Below are positions 12,787 to 24,235 of a DNA stretch of 64,000 bases, piece after piece. The position numbers were made by a program, and so were the translations under genes. The notes under the pieces are model-generated. The model was not told the DNA's origin. It did no database searches and saw nothing but the letters and a program-made list of their open reading frames with translations. Where the stretch lies: assembly GCA_021399445.1 (NCBI GenBank), contig JAJTUQ010000003.1:1922001-1986000 (forward strand), given 5' to 3'. Numbering within the stretch: position 1 is the first letter of the stretch; every line of letters starts with the position of its first letter. This stretch comes from Xylogone sp. PMI_703 (Eukaryota; Ascomycota; Leotiomycetes).

Positions 12787-14298
12787 ATGGCAGAAGTAAA
12801 GAACTTAAGGATATGTATTATCGGCGCAGGTATGGCACCATTGCCCCCTCAGTGGTCAATTTTGAACACCGGCGCTCTCTGATGTATATAGAAAATCTGC
12901 TGACACGCATTCTTATATAGGCATGGGCGGTTTAAGCTGCGCTCTGGCGCTTGCGAAGAAAGGCTTTACAGATATCCAGGTCTTTGAGTCGGCCAAAGAC
13001 CTCGGCTTCGTTGGCGCTGGTATTCAACTTGCGGTTAATATGGCGAGGATCTTGGACCAATTAGGGGTTTGGCAAGATATTGAGAAGGAGGCTGTCACAC
13101 TTGAGGATACGAGCATTAGACGTGAGTCAGATTTTCAAATATAACATTGGCGGGCATGCTAGGTGGCATTCCGGGACGGCAAGAAGGACAAATCGAGGCA
13201 TAGGCTAATTCTCTCATAGAGGGTTCAACGGACGAAGAACTCAGTCTCGTCAACCTCGCGTATATTAAACAAACTTACGGTTACCCTCATATGGTCGGCC
13301 ATCGAAGTTCGTTAGCTGGTTCCCTCTACCAAGGCTGTCTCCGCGAATCTGCAATCAAATTCCACTTTAGCACTTCCTGTAGTGAGCTCACGTCTTTCAG
13401 CCCTCACCCATCGTTTACAGCAACGCCACGAGGTGGTGAACCATATCAAGTTACATGCGACGTTCTCTTTGGTGCCGATGGAATCAAGAGCAAGACGCGC
13501 GTGGCCATGTTGAAGGATCTGAATGTCGAGGCGGAGGTCTTAGACACACAACAAGCAGCTTATAGAATCATGTTAACCCGGGAACAAATGTCGACGGATC
13601 CGGAACTGCTAAAGTTAATTGATGCAGACCGTGCAACGAGATGGATTGGCCCGAAACGACACATCATTGCTTATCCGGTATCCAATAAACAGATCTATAA
13701 CATCTCCACAGCTCAGCCAGACGATAATTTCGCCGCCGCTCCAACAGAGACTTACACTACCCGAGGTAGCAAGAAGGTAATGCTGCAGGTCTTTGGAGAT
13801 TTCTGCCCTATGATCCAGCGAATGTTGAATTTGGTTCCCGAAGACGAAGTTTGCGAATGGAAACTCCGCGTGCACTCTCCACTTCCCACCTGGGTACATG
13901 GTGTTGTAGCCCTCGTGGGTGACGCCTGCCACCCAACCCTTCCTCACTTAGCTCAAGGCGCCGCGCAGGCCATAGAAGATTCGGCAGCTATTGCTGCTGT
14001 ATTGAGCAAGCTCCCGGATGCCAAGCCGGAGAGTATTAACAAGGCTCTGAAGATTTACGAGTCAGTTCGCAAAGAACGCGCCGAAACATTGGTAGAATTG
14101 GCGGCTGCCTCGGGACGGGCGCTGCATCTTGGGGATGGTGAGGCCAAGAAGAAGCGTGACGAGGAGTTCAAGAATTTCAGAGAAAAGGGTGGCAATGTGC
14201 CCGATAAATGGGCTGATGCTGATGTGCAGAAGATGATTTACGGGTTTGATGTTGCGAAGGAAGCTGAGATTGCCTTTGATAAGCAGTTTACACAGTGA
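12787..14298 (+). CDS. FAD-dependent monooxygenase (salicylate hydroxylase-like)
   Basis: Exons 12787-12829, 12921-13121 and 13220-14298 give 440 residues. The first exon is only 43 nt, but it supplies the start of the Rossmann motif: CIIGAG joins across the intron to MGGLSCALALAKKG, giving GxGxxG at residues 13-18, followed by the acidic VFE strand end. The second FAD motif is clear in VALVGDACHPTLPHLAQGAA. The whole fits class A flavoprotein hydroxylases of the salicylate/3-hydroxybenzoate group, which use NAD(P)H and O2 to hydroxylate an aromatic ring. Such enzymes act in phenolic degradation or tailor secondary metabolites. The reductase and regulator genes downstream make either role possible. 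Confidence 0.92.
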
Positions 14299-15071
14299 TA
14301 GACTTGAGATGCAAATTTTTGAAGATAAGCTCCGTATTATTGTTAGCATTATTATCTCGGATGTAAATATTATGTTCTGGGATAAGTGTAAATAACCTAA
14401 GATCTATATTTACATATTCATCGTTATTTTGTTATTTGTGAATGCCTATCTTATAAGTTTTATATAGAGTTCAACAAACATGTCTTTGAGCTAACTCTTG
14501 ATTTTGGTTGTTGGAATTTACCTAGCATCTAAAACATATTCGGCATATAAAACCTGTCGGCTGAAGATTGATCCGACGTAGGTCAAGTTGAATCTACCAC
14601 TGATGTTAACAACACCCAAGGATCAATAATACCTTGTTTTGTATATTGACAATACCATTGTGTGCAGGTGTTTGGAGGAAAAAGATGCACTTAACCAATA
14701 GATTTTGATAGATGACGTTTATAGAAACGCTTTAACGTATAACAAGCAGATTCAGCTGAGATACGAGTAGATAAGATGGATTTTATAATACGGATGAACA
14801 TGAGGATTGGATGAGGGAACTTTGAAATGTTCAATGTAGGGCATATCGTAGATATATCAAATGAAGAGACCTAGGTGCGCATTACGAAAAACTGGCACCA
14901 GCACTCCCGTGTTTACTGAATAAATATCGAAATCCAACTCTGAAACCCCCAATGATTATGTGATTATAAGATATTTAATCTATTATATAATGTATCATAA
15001 CGCTAAAATATGTAGTCATGATGATTTCTTTTTCATTTCCTACTCCAGTAGTTTCATTACAGTTGAATTCT
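14299..15071. other. AT-rich intergenic region between convergent genes
   Basis: This 773-bp AT-rich gap separates the ends of two convergent genes. Nothing is recognised. Confidence 0.6.
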
Positions 15072-16168
15072 TTAAACTTTCTGGATCAAATCAAGCGCAG
15101 CCTCTACTAATGACGCCTCTAATGAGCGGTACTCCAGCTTCAAAACCTTCCTCGACTTGGAGTTGTCAACCTCATAGATCTCAGGTCCTGGGTATCCCTC
15201 TCCAGGAGTGCCAACAGGGATCTTGGCCTTGACATCTTCAGGAATCTTAGATGACGCGCGGAGGACATCGCAAATTTGCTGGTATGAGTAACGGCCCGCA
15301 GTGATGAAGAATCGCTCATTTGCAGCTTGAGGAGTCTCAAGAGCTCGAACATGGGCTAATGCAATGTCACGGACGTCAACCCAGGCCCAGAAGTTTGTAG
15401 GTGGAACATTAGTCGAGCTGCCATTGATTAAGTCGTAGACCTCTTTAGCGGAGATTGGGAGTGATGATGCAGAGAGAGTGCTGGTGGCTGTTGGTCCGAA
15501 AATCTTAGGAGGACACAGGGTTGTAATGCTGAAGTGAGGCTTCTTTTGCTTAACGTAGTCGTATGCTGCGCGCTCAGCAAGTGCTTTGCTTGCGCAGTAT
15601 GCGACTCCCCATGAACTTGTCTTGGCTGCCTCATAAGTTTCTGGGTTCCAGTCGGCCTCGGTATAAGTGTATCCGGGCCGGAAGGCCTTACTAAGATCAC
15701 AGATTGCAGCAAAGGAGGATGTGATTACAACACGGCTGACAGAAGGGCCAGACTTAGAGACAGCTTCAAGAATATTGGTTGTCCCGTTAATTGCAGGAAT
15801 CAGGATCTCATGCTCAGGGTCATTCAGGCTATAGCTGAAGGGACTAGCAGAATGAATAACCTGGAGTGTGAAAGTTAAAACAGGTTCGTATTGATACTTG
15901 TGAGAGCCTTCTCATTGTGACTTACACCGTCGACCCCTTTCACAGCCTCGTCATAAGCCCCAGAAGCAGTAATATCTGGGACAATGGTGGATGAAATTTT
16001 ATCTTGGAATCCAGGATTGGATTTGATGACAGTGTCGACGGCGGATTGAGATCTGACAGCGGCCTTGACATAGTAGCCGGCTTCAAGTAAAGCCTTGACA
16101 ATCTGGGAACCAACATAACCGTTGGCACCAGTAACTAGGATTTTCGAAGACTGTGCAATTGAACCCAT
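15072..16168 (-). CDS. NAD(P)-dependent epimerase/reductase, GRE2/dihydroflavonol reductase type
   Basis: Exons 16168-15926 and 15860-15072, with a 65-nt phase-0 intron, give 343 residues. The N-terminus has the dinucleotide motif VTGANGYVG (Gly14, Gly17, Gly20). The intron joins KGVDG to VIHSASPFSY, a conserved extended-SDR segment. Further on, VVITSSFAAI supplies the catalytic Ser and YCASK the Tyr169/Lys173 pair, so the active site is intact. The family includes yeast Gre2 and plant dihydroflavonol and cinnamoyl-CoA reductases, which reduce carbonyls with NADPH in the cytosol. Gre2-type enzymes reduce methylglyoxal and isovaleraldehyde in vitro; the real substrate is unknown here. The gene runs convergently towards the FAD monooxygenase. 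Confidence 0.93.
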
Positions 16169-16426
16169 TTCGGCTTAGACTTTTCTGGCTGATTGTGTTA
16201 GGAGCTGGAAGAATAACTTTTGCTTTCGGTTTCGAACCTAAATACGTTGGATTATTGCAGTAATGATTCTTTTCATTTGAGCATTGAGAGTTTCTTCTGG
16301 CCATTATATAGTCGTTGCTTGGTTGTTGCTGGAGTGCCTGTACGTAGGTGACTCTAGTACTCGCCCTCTAAAACCGAAGCCTCCAGCAGCTAAAGCCGAC
16401 TGGTCTGGCTACCGCCCAGGGTTAAC

Positions 16427-16440
16427 GCCGACACGTCGGC
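16427..16440. promoter_or_regulatory. CCGAC-N2-GTCGG palindrome upstream of the reductase
   Basis: The sequence gccgac-ac-gtcggc is a perfect inverted repeat with 6-bp arms, about 260 bp upstream of the GRE2-like ATG at 16168. Zn2Cys6 dimers bind CGG/CCG triplets in inverted or everted arrangement, and two such regulators are encoded nearby. Binding is inferred. Confidence 0.35.
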
Positions 16441-16958
16441 CGGACTGCATAGTGACGTCTGTGGAATGTACTTTTATCGTGATGCTATGATAAATTTGTC
16501 GGCGGAGTTTTCATTAACTCCAATGTTGTACGTTATTCATTAACAATGCATCGCTGTAAGTGGATATTCTTTACGGCCTTTTCTGTCAATACAGAGCGAT
16601 AGATCTTCACAGCTTTGGATATCCGCTGAGTCACCACTGAAAATAGACATAACTACTTTCGCCGAAGCATACAGTACATTCAAGGAATATCAGTGACATA
16701 CGGTATCTTCAGAAAAATACTGGATGTTGCACTAGTGCAGTCAAAGGAATCGGACTTTACTGGTACTTGTGGAGGCCGCGGCCGGTGGTTTGGAGATCTC
16801 CCGCAGCACTGCATGAGGAGACTTGTGCATTCATTGGCTTTTAAGGTGCCAAGCTGAGCCAAGAGAGTTAAACTTTGAAATGATAGTTAATAAGCACCTC
16901 TTCGGGTGTCGCACCCACTGAAGTCTCTGGAGCAGAAACTGTGGCGCCTGACTCCCAC

Positions 16959-16974
16959 CGGCCGCCTCGGCCGA
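16959..16974. promoter_or_regulatory. CGGCCG and TCGGCCGA palindromes
   Basis: CGGCCG (16959-16964) and TCGGCCGA (16967-16974) lie back to back in an otherwise AT-rich spacer. They are candidate Zn2Cys6 binding sites by triplet content only. Confidence 0.3.
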
Positions 16975-17480
16975 TACGCCGAAGATGCACTACCATCTGG
17001 ATGCACGGAGGCTAATTTATTAACCATAACTTAAGGCCGTTGAGCAAATATATTAAATATAGAAAGAGCTGTCGGGAATTATTGTTGCGTTATGATTCTT
17101 CGAGGAAGGCCAAAAACCCATGGCATTGATATAAGGTCCACCAGAACATATTACAATTGTGATAGTGAAGCTATTATGAGAAAGTAAATTATCTAGAGCT
17201 TAAACTTTAGAGTGTCAAAAAGACCGAAGACATCATATTGACAAAGGGTCAATTAAGGATCTTTAAGGGGTGGGAAGTGAGGCTTGAAGAACGAGTGAGG
17301 TAAGTTTGGGGGGCATATACGGTGGATGGGGTAGGGTAATTGGGCACTACCTAAGTCCTCTACGATGCTATTCCGTTATTACTTTAACAATACATCAAAG
17401 AGTGGGGTTATGTAACTAATTTGGATTGGTGGATCTCTGCTCATTACATATCCTGCTGCTGACCTCTTAGAGCTAAGTTT

Positions 17481-18462
17481 TCATTGCGTTAATAGTTTCT
17501 TCAAATTTGCTTTCAGAGCCTCTTCACCCTCATCCCATCCTGGTTCAGCCTTGTCGCTAAAATCGGCTCCATAACGATTGTTTTCATCGACAAGTGATAC
17601 TGTGGAGAGCATGGTGTACGCAGGTGTCCGCATTCTGAGGGTTACCCCCTTTTGGGTGTCTTGGTCCCAGAGCTCAGTGCCTTTTGTCAAATAATCCTCA
17701 ATGGAAACATCGACGACTTTCCACCCTTCCAGTCCCAGCTCGTTTACCACAGCGATAAGGTGATTCGTTGATATAGTGTGACTGGCAAAATATGCCGGCC
17801 GGTTGCGAAACTGTGTCGGGTTCTTAAGGACGGCTACAGTGGCATCTCCTGTCAACTCATATCTACTCATGCTGTACTTCTGATTGCCTGAGCCAAAACG
17901 CGTGATCGTGCGTTCCTTCTTGTTAATCCAGAATTGTCCAGTGTTAGTAGCCCAGTCGTACCATGGTCCGATAATGACGGCAGTCCATGCTAACTTTCCA
18001 TCCGATGTGGCAACGAGCCGCTCAAGCTCTTTCTGCGCCTGAATCTTAGGCTCAAAAACCCGGAGCTCACCAATATTTGGATTAAACGTGTCACAGCTGA
18101 AATCCGGGGTGATCAAATGGGCAACGTCGGCAGCGAGAGCGGCCTGCACAATGATGCTTTGTGCAGCCGAGGCTGACGGGTTGAATGCTTCTATAAGAGC
18201 ATCTTGGCCCTGGAGGGCGTCTGTCAATGATGGCAGACTACTATAATCGGCTGTTTTGACCTCGGTTTCAGCGGGGGGTATGCTTTTGCTTCCCGGACGG
18301 GTTATACAGGTTACTTGGAAACCAGCATTTTTGAGAGCGGGTACAAGTACTTGCCCTAGAGGACCCGTAGCCTGCGCATATACGTGAGACTGAATTCACT
18401 AACCGGGTGAGCAATCGGACCGCACTTACACCAAGGATAGCGACCTTTTGAATCGTCCGCAT
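17481..18462 (-). CDS. NmrA-like / isoflavone reductase-type NAD(P)-binding protein
   Basis: Exons 18462-18430 (33 nt) and 18371-17481 give 307 residues, joined by a 58-nt phase-0 intron. The tiny first exon matters: it makes VAILG, which splices to ATGPLGQVLVPALKNAGF to form the GxxGxxG nucleotide-binding motif at residues 11-17. Downstream are ALAADVAHLITPDFSCDTF and WTAVIIGPWYDWATNTG, typical of the NmrA/isoflavone reductase (atypical SDR) family. Members either reduce aromatic substrates with NADPH or, like NmrA, sense NAD(P) and act as regulators. No catalytic YxxxK is expected in this family. It is divergent from a Zn2Cys6 regulator with 480 bp between the starts, suggesting shared control. 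Confidence 0.9.
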
Positions 18463-18942
18463 GTTTCCTGTCGCTGTAGTAGGGAGTATATCCTTATTGC
18501 GAAAATGGGCAGCTCAAATTCCATGGACGAAATGGCCTACTTATAATACATACTTGATAGTTAAAGTTCGTAACCATCTTGTCAATCTACAAGCTATGTG
18601 CAATTATTTCCTTGTGCGTTAAAGATAGACCTGGGGAATTCACCAAACAAGCCGGCGTCAGAGTTATGCACTCGCCGGTCCCTTGTCACTTGAGGGTCTT
18701 CTCATTGGCGAGAAGCATCGATACTACAGTCCATAGATTTTCTCTTACTGGTACGAAGTTGACGATCTAGCCTCAACCGTACAACAGTAGCTTGCGCTCT
18801 ACTACAGCATGGGCTTCGACTGGCGCGAGCTCCACTATTTCTTGTGCGCTTCGTCCGCCGAGCCCTATATTATACGCCGGCTAACACTGCACCGGCCGCT
18901 GCAGCTGTAAACAGGAGATTGTGCAACGCAAAAGGGTTAAAG
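18463..18942. promoter_or_regulatory. Divergent promoter between NmrA-like and Zn2Cys6 genes
   Basis: These 480 bp separate the two starts (18462 on minus, 18943 on plus). The stretch includes a GC-rich segment, cgccggctaacactgcaccg followed by gccgctgcag, near 18877-18906, with CGG/CCG triplets. Function is inferred from the layout. Confidence 0.45.
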
Positions 18943-20568
18943 ATGGCTTCTGTCATTGAGATATCCACCATAGCGGCCAATGTTTGCGCTCGCTGTCGCC
19001 GCCACAAGCAGCGATGCGATCGAGTTCTCCCGAGTTGCTCTCGCTGCGCTTTGTGAGTCCACGCCGATTCGAGTCAGTGGTTGGACGGAGTCGTTTCGCA
19101 GCTAATGTTACAACAGGAAGTTCACACGTTGTGACTATGCTCCTTCCTTCAGCCACGAGCAGAACCATTTACAAGTTGTCCGACGTATTGAACCCATGGT
19201 CGTTGTTCTGGGTCCCAGAGGCTTCTCCGACTTATCTTCTTATGGAGAGGGCGAGCTTTTAAAATTAATCCCTGACTGTACGATAGATGTGCATACATGC
19301 TTGCTAAGATTTACAAAGCTGGTGCACTGCATCCTCCGGGAGAGTAACACTACTATTTCCGGGGTTATTGACAGATTTTCTGTTTCGGTTCACCGTTGGT
19401 ATCCGGTTGTTAATCTCACTCAGCTACGCGAAGACGCCCGAGAACCAAGCACGGCGAATCCACCAACACTATTGCTGCTGCTGGCAATGTTATTGTTTGG
19501 CACTCTCCGAGACCGTCATTATGAAGACGACTCCAGGCGAAGGAGGTTATACACCACGTTGAAGAAATTAGTGCAGGTTTTAACATCTCAGAGCGGGGCA
19601 CCGGACTCGAGTCTTATCCAAGTACAGGCTCTGGTCGCATTATATGAATGTGGTCAGGGGATGACCCATCAAGCACAACTCACGCTGAGTTCTGCTCTCG
19701 CCATGGTGAGCATGGTAGATTTTGAAGAGCCGGATATCTTAATTTCGAGGAAAATCTCACTCGTCACCTTGGATAGGTAAGTTCTCTAATATGTCGGGCG
19801 GTGATTTTACTCACATATCAGAATAATCATGCTATCAGATGTTAACAACAACATTGCATCCCTTTGTACTCTGACATGCCCCATAAGTAAGAGTATTCAG
19901 TCTCATATTCAGAAGTACGCTGATACAGCGTCTGCCTCCCTTGGGACATCCTATTCCCAGCAGCTTTATACCACGGCTCGCGTCGCTCTAGCTACAGGTC
20001 GAGCCTTGCACTACGTCTACTGCGTAGAAAGTGGATATGAAGCTGATGAGAGTTATACTTCAATCGAGACTGACATGCAGGACCTGGCTAAATTCTTGAT
20101 TGAGTCAGACGAAGGCCATTCCTGGGTATTTTGTGATGTTATTGGGTTGACGCTCTGTTGCCTTCTCATGCTTCATCGAACTCGCGTGAAGGAAGTTGGG
20201 TTTGTGCCCAATTCAAGAGATGGTCTTGCTTACAAAACATCCTGTAGAATGATTTGGGACACATGCAAGATTTCTGTGAACACGATCAAGAATGTTGATA
20301 TATCCCAAGTTTCGTTTATTGGAATGTTTTGTCAATTGCGTGCAGTCTACAGCAGTATAGACATTACCGGAGAGCATATTCCATGCGAGGACAAAGAAGG
20401 CACGCTATTGACCATGGGTAGATTCTTTCAAAGATGGACTATAGGAGGTAAGTAACATGCCCCGAAAAGGAACCTCAGTACTGACAGGTACTTGTAGCAA
20501 AATTTTTGAAAGAAATCCAGGCTGTAGTTTCTAGTCCGGGTGGGTCAAACGGTACCGAGATTGTATGA
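18943..20568 (+). CDS. Zn2Cys6 fungal transcription factor (first of two flanking the SDR)
   Basis: Exons 18943-19052, 19117-19776, 19822-20447 and 20498-20568 give 488 residues. The zinc cluster is complete only after splicing: Cys15, 18, 25, 32 and 35 come from exon 1 and Cys42 from exon 2 (ALKFTRC). The spacing CX2CX6CX6CX2CX6C is canonical. The basic run RRHKQR lies between the second and third Cys. The middle region, with FSVSVHRWYPVVNLTQL, resembles the fungal-specific regulatory domain. An upstream in-frame start at 18844 would add 33 residues; I chose 18943 because it places the zinc cluster near the N-terminus, as is usual. It is divergent from the NmrA-like gene and precedes the SDR, so it may control this block. 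Confidence 0.9.
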
Positions 20569-21360
20569 GGGTGCACTCGAATATCCAATATACTTTATAT
20601 AATACCTAGAAGCTGAAATAACGTCAAAAACTTCATAGAATGAGTGAGCGTTACTCTTTGTGGATCTTGCGTGGTGTCAGTTGAAATCTCGCCAGGGTCG
20701 AGAGTATTATGCTGGTTAGTAAGTTTATGAGTTGAAGTGACTAAATGGTATGTCACTCTGCAGTTTTGATTACGGTAGAGGAGGCCATAAAGTGGATATG
20801 AGATATTCACTACATGGTGGCTGTAATTAACGGAACTACCATAGCTCTCGCAGGTGCTACTGCTGAGCCGACTATGAGGACGCGCCCCACAAGCCAATGA
20901 GTGACAGGTTGAATTAAACCTAAAATAATCTACCAATTAAGTCAATGAGCCTTCTTCATTATGTTCAAGCCGTAACTCGGGCTTTTGCGGAAATGCGGTC
21001 GTGCGATATGCTTTTGATATTCCCGCATAAAGGCCCGTAAGTCCGAAGCTAAGAGAACAACCTCTCAATATTGATACCACCAAAGCTGGGAATTCCTAGT
21101 GCCTTGGAAGTTTTCCCCATAGTATCAATTGGCTGACTAAATATGTAACTTGATATGAGCTTTGACTGGAAAACTGGCGGCAAGTAGGGAAACTGAGTCA
21201 GTCACTGGAAGCAGCATGTTATACATATTACAGACAGGTAAATATAAATAGAGGCAGTATAGCCTTCATTACGGAAGAAGTAGGGTCGGAAAAACACATG
21301 TAACGGCCCTCACCTATAGAATATCTTGAACAGCACACCTTCTTTATTAAAGAATACATA
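20569..21360. other. Intergenic region upstream of the SDR gene
   Basis: A 792-bp AT-rich spacer. No gene or repeat recognised. Confidence 0.6.
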
Positions 21361-22206
21361 ATGATTACCACGATTGCAGCACCGCTAGCTGGCCGCGTTG
21401 CCCTCGTCACAGGAGCATCTCGAGGAATTGGGGCAGCCATAGCTGTGGATTTGGCTCGGAAAGGATGTTCTCACATTGCAATAACATACTCAAGTAATAT
21501 TGAGGCAGCTAATGAAGTTATCTCGAAGATTCAAGAAATATCCTCTGACATTGGAGTTGCGTTAATCAAAGCAGACGTGACTTCTGTAACGTTTGGGCCA
21601 CAGACTATCAAAGCTGCAGTGGATGCCCTTGCTGTAGATCACCTGGATATTGTGATTTCAAATGCAGCTCTTTCAGATTTGAGATCCTTACAGCCAATAG
21701 AGTCTCATACCAAGGAGGCATTTGACCAGTTCATGACAGCAAATATCTGGAGTCCGCTCCAACTCTCACTTGCCGCTATTCCACACTTACGGCAAGGTGG
21801 AAGGATCATCATAATTTCCAGCGTCGCCAGCAAGCGGCCAAATGTAAGAACCTCCCACTTCATATCCCATGTGCTTTATTATGGAGGACTAGCTTTCTAA
21901 CCCTCACACCTAACCTCTTGTTTTCAAGCCCGATATCTGAGCTAACCAATTGTGAAGGTGGATCCACTTGTGATCCTCGGTGCGACGAAAGCTGCAATGG
22001 ATTCAATAGCCCGCTCCCTTGCCGTGAAATACCCACGTGTCCATGGGATAACAATTAACAGCGTTGCTGTAGGTCCAACTAACACTGATGCCATGCGGAA
22101 AGGTATTGAGAAGCTACCCAAAGAGTGGTCCGAGGAGTTATACGCTCGGGCAAGCGCTGGCCGGCGTATTGCTGAGCTGGATGATGTTGTTGGCGTTGTC
22201 AGTTGA
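21361..22206 (+). CDS. Short-chain dehydrogenase with TGA CTAG stop and substituted catalytic Tyr
   Basis: Exons 21361-21843 and 21958-22206 give 243 residues. The cofactor motif VTGASRGIG (Thr17-Gly24) and the IIISSVAS Ser segment are classical SDR. The expected YxxxK reads LGATK: Leu168 takes the place of the proton-donating Tyr, while Lys172 remains. The frame stops at TGA 22204-22206, just where SDRs normally continue. Reading on in frame to TAG 22285-22287 gives 26 more codons with the conserved WVNGNYVPCSGGSM ending. The stop is followed by CTAG, the leaky UGA CUA(G) context. It is either a decaying gene or a readthrough gene. A redox function without the Tyr is doubtful; a non-catalytic role is possible. 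Confidence 0.8.
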
Positions 22207-22287
22207 CTAGCGGGTCCAGAAAGCAAGTGGGTCAATGGGAACTATGTACCATGTAGTGGCGGCAGTATGCTGGAATTGCAAGGGTAG
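22204..22287 (+). promoter_or_regulatory. Candidate stop-codon readthrough element and C-terminal extension of the SDR
   Basis: TGA CTAG at 22204-22210 matches the best-known stop readthrough context in fungi and animals. The following 26 codons, up to TAG at 22285-22287, encode the normal SDR C-terminus, giving a 270-residue product if read through. The extension ends in LELQG, so it is not a PTS1 peroxisomal signal. Confidence 0.5.
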
Positions 22288-22438
22288 ATATTTTCGAAGA
22301 CTATGAATCCAGCCTGAGGTAAAATACAAGCCCCCTGATCACAAGGTATGGTACTGAAGAATAGTTACATTTGTTTGAATGGTAGAGGTCTTGCCAAATG
22401 TATCGGAGGGGAATGGGATTGGATTATTCTTGAGTTGC

Positions 22439-24235
22439 TCAGTATCTTACCGTTGACAACCTGAGAAGTTCTTCGGTTTCGATAATCCTTAGATAAGTAT
22501 CTAAATCGGAGTGTCAGTAATAGTAGTGTTATTTGAGAAGAGATACATACTTGCACAGTGCCATCGAACAGCATAAAATCCCAGCAATTCCTTCAGTTCG
22601 ACAGTTTTCTTCAGTAATGCTTCATCTGGCATAGGATAGCTCATAAGTGTGGTGATTGTTTGATATGTCATGTATATATTGAACGGGGGCACATCTTTCA
22701 TGTAATGTCTTATCTTGTATGGATCTTTCTCAAGAGTGAGACGTCCAGCGATTTCAGATACATCTTCAACAACGACGGCCGCTTCAGGCGACAGTCCACC
22801 CAGTGAATTGTTCTTGTAAGCTGGATTTGAAATACTTCCGAACGAGCTTCTCAAGCGTTCTTCGAGTAATAATATTGAACTTCAAATGTTAGATCTTTAA
22901 ATATATTAGCTTCGCTGAATGAAAGGATTACCTATAACAAACTGTAACCTGGTTACAGAATTCTACCCTTCTTCTTCTAACCTCCGTATCACAAAGATTG
23001 ACGAGTGCAAGCAGAGTTCGACGTAATTGGATGGCTTCTTTGATCCAGAGCATATCATTTTCGCAGTAGCTTGCAACATGTCTTATAGTTTTAGCAAGGA
23101 GATGAGTAGCTTGCGCCAATCGGGAGAATCTACCCATAAGTATTGTGGGCTTATTTCCAATTTTGACACAGTCATCTGGTGTTGCTGTCTGTTCTCATAT
23201 AAGTAAATGGGATACTTGTAGTTACAGGACATACCCCTTGTTCCCAAGATTTATCCACAACAGGCAGAAGTGTATCCGAATCCGAATCCTCAATTACTGC
23301 TAATCGTGCTGGATCACTCAGATTTGTAAATCTAGTTATTATTAGTGCACCACGTAGTATGAAATGACCAATAACAGCACAAACCGGTCAAGAACCAGAA
23401 TTGCCCACCACGCCCGTCTTTTTTCCTCGACCTCATCAAATGATAGATCGCCAAACGTAGCCAAACTATTCCTATTGATACCTAGCGCTACTAAATATCG
23501 TGCACAAGCGCCAATAGATAGGAAAGCAGATGGGTAAATGGAATGCCCCAGTTCATATAAGGTTATCAAAATACCAGCATGTAACACATATATAGAGAAT
23601 CCTCCGGCAATGTTAAGCTCCAAGTGCAAGTGCTTGGCAGCACTGTATAGGCCATGACCAGTCTCTTCACTGTACAACAACATCAATTTCATGGAAATAG
23701 CAAGGCAATATAGCTCAGGTCGTCGTTGCGAAAACGGATTTAGTAGTAGCTGATAAAAGCGTCTTTTACAAATAATTGGCCACCACGGATGAACGAGGGT
23801 GAAATATTTATCCGTGATCGCTCGTATACCAGACACGTCTCCGACCAACTCCATAATGTCATTAGGTACTGTCATTTCCAGACGGGGTATTTCTATGTGA
23901 GCTCGTCGAAACACCTCAGGAGACGAAAACAGCACAGCTGGAAATTCGGAACCAGTGGCAAGGCTTTGGACTGTATCACCCTTCAGTGTAGTGGTGCTGG
24001 AAACAGTTTTAGTTGGGAGGTGAAGAGCTCTGGTAGATTGATCTTTTGGAGCTGGTCTCCGTCGCTCTTTCCGAGCTAGGGGATATTCACAGTGTAGCTG
24101 TCTCCTAAGTATACATCAGTAGATATCAATACCTACCCCACGTTATTTACGATACCTTTGACACAATTCGCAATGAGGATATGAACGGTCACATCGTCTC
24201 TTTCCGTCTCGGCATGGCAAGCAGGCAAGTGGCAT
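22439..24235 (-). CDS. Zn2Cys6 fungal transcription factor (second of two flanking the SDR)
   Basis: Six exons (24235-24156, 24104-23385, 23331-23235, 23188-22932, 22879-22551, 22500-22439) give 514 residues; the introns are 46-53 nt and all join in frame. The zinc cluster is Cys5, 8, 15, 22, 25 and 32, the last contributed by exon 2, again CX2CX6CX6CX2CX6C. The regulatory region includes YFTLVHPWWPIICKRRFYQ and, across the third junction, LDRFTNLSDPARLAV. The regulator at 18943 has the parallel VHRWYPVVNL block and an intron at the same place in the zinc cluster, so the two may be distant paralogues. It converges on the SDR. The end at 22439 is the least certain part; without the last intron the protein would stop at 22501. 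Confidence 0.87.

Larger units (their letters stand above)
16169..17480. other. Intergenic region with several CGG/CCG palindromes
   Basis: This is the region upstream of the GRE2-like reductase. No gene is supported. GC-rich inverted motifs occur at 16427-16440, near 16776-16790, and at 16959-16974. They stand out in AT-rich surroundings and are listed as possible regulator sites. Confidence 0.5.

Noticed and set aside
22204..22222. A tiny intron removing the SDR stop codon
   Set aside because: The only GT..AG pair around the TGA would be about 16 nt, too short for splicing.
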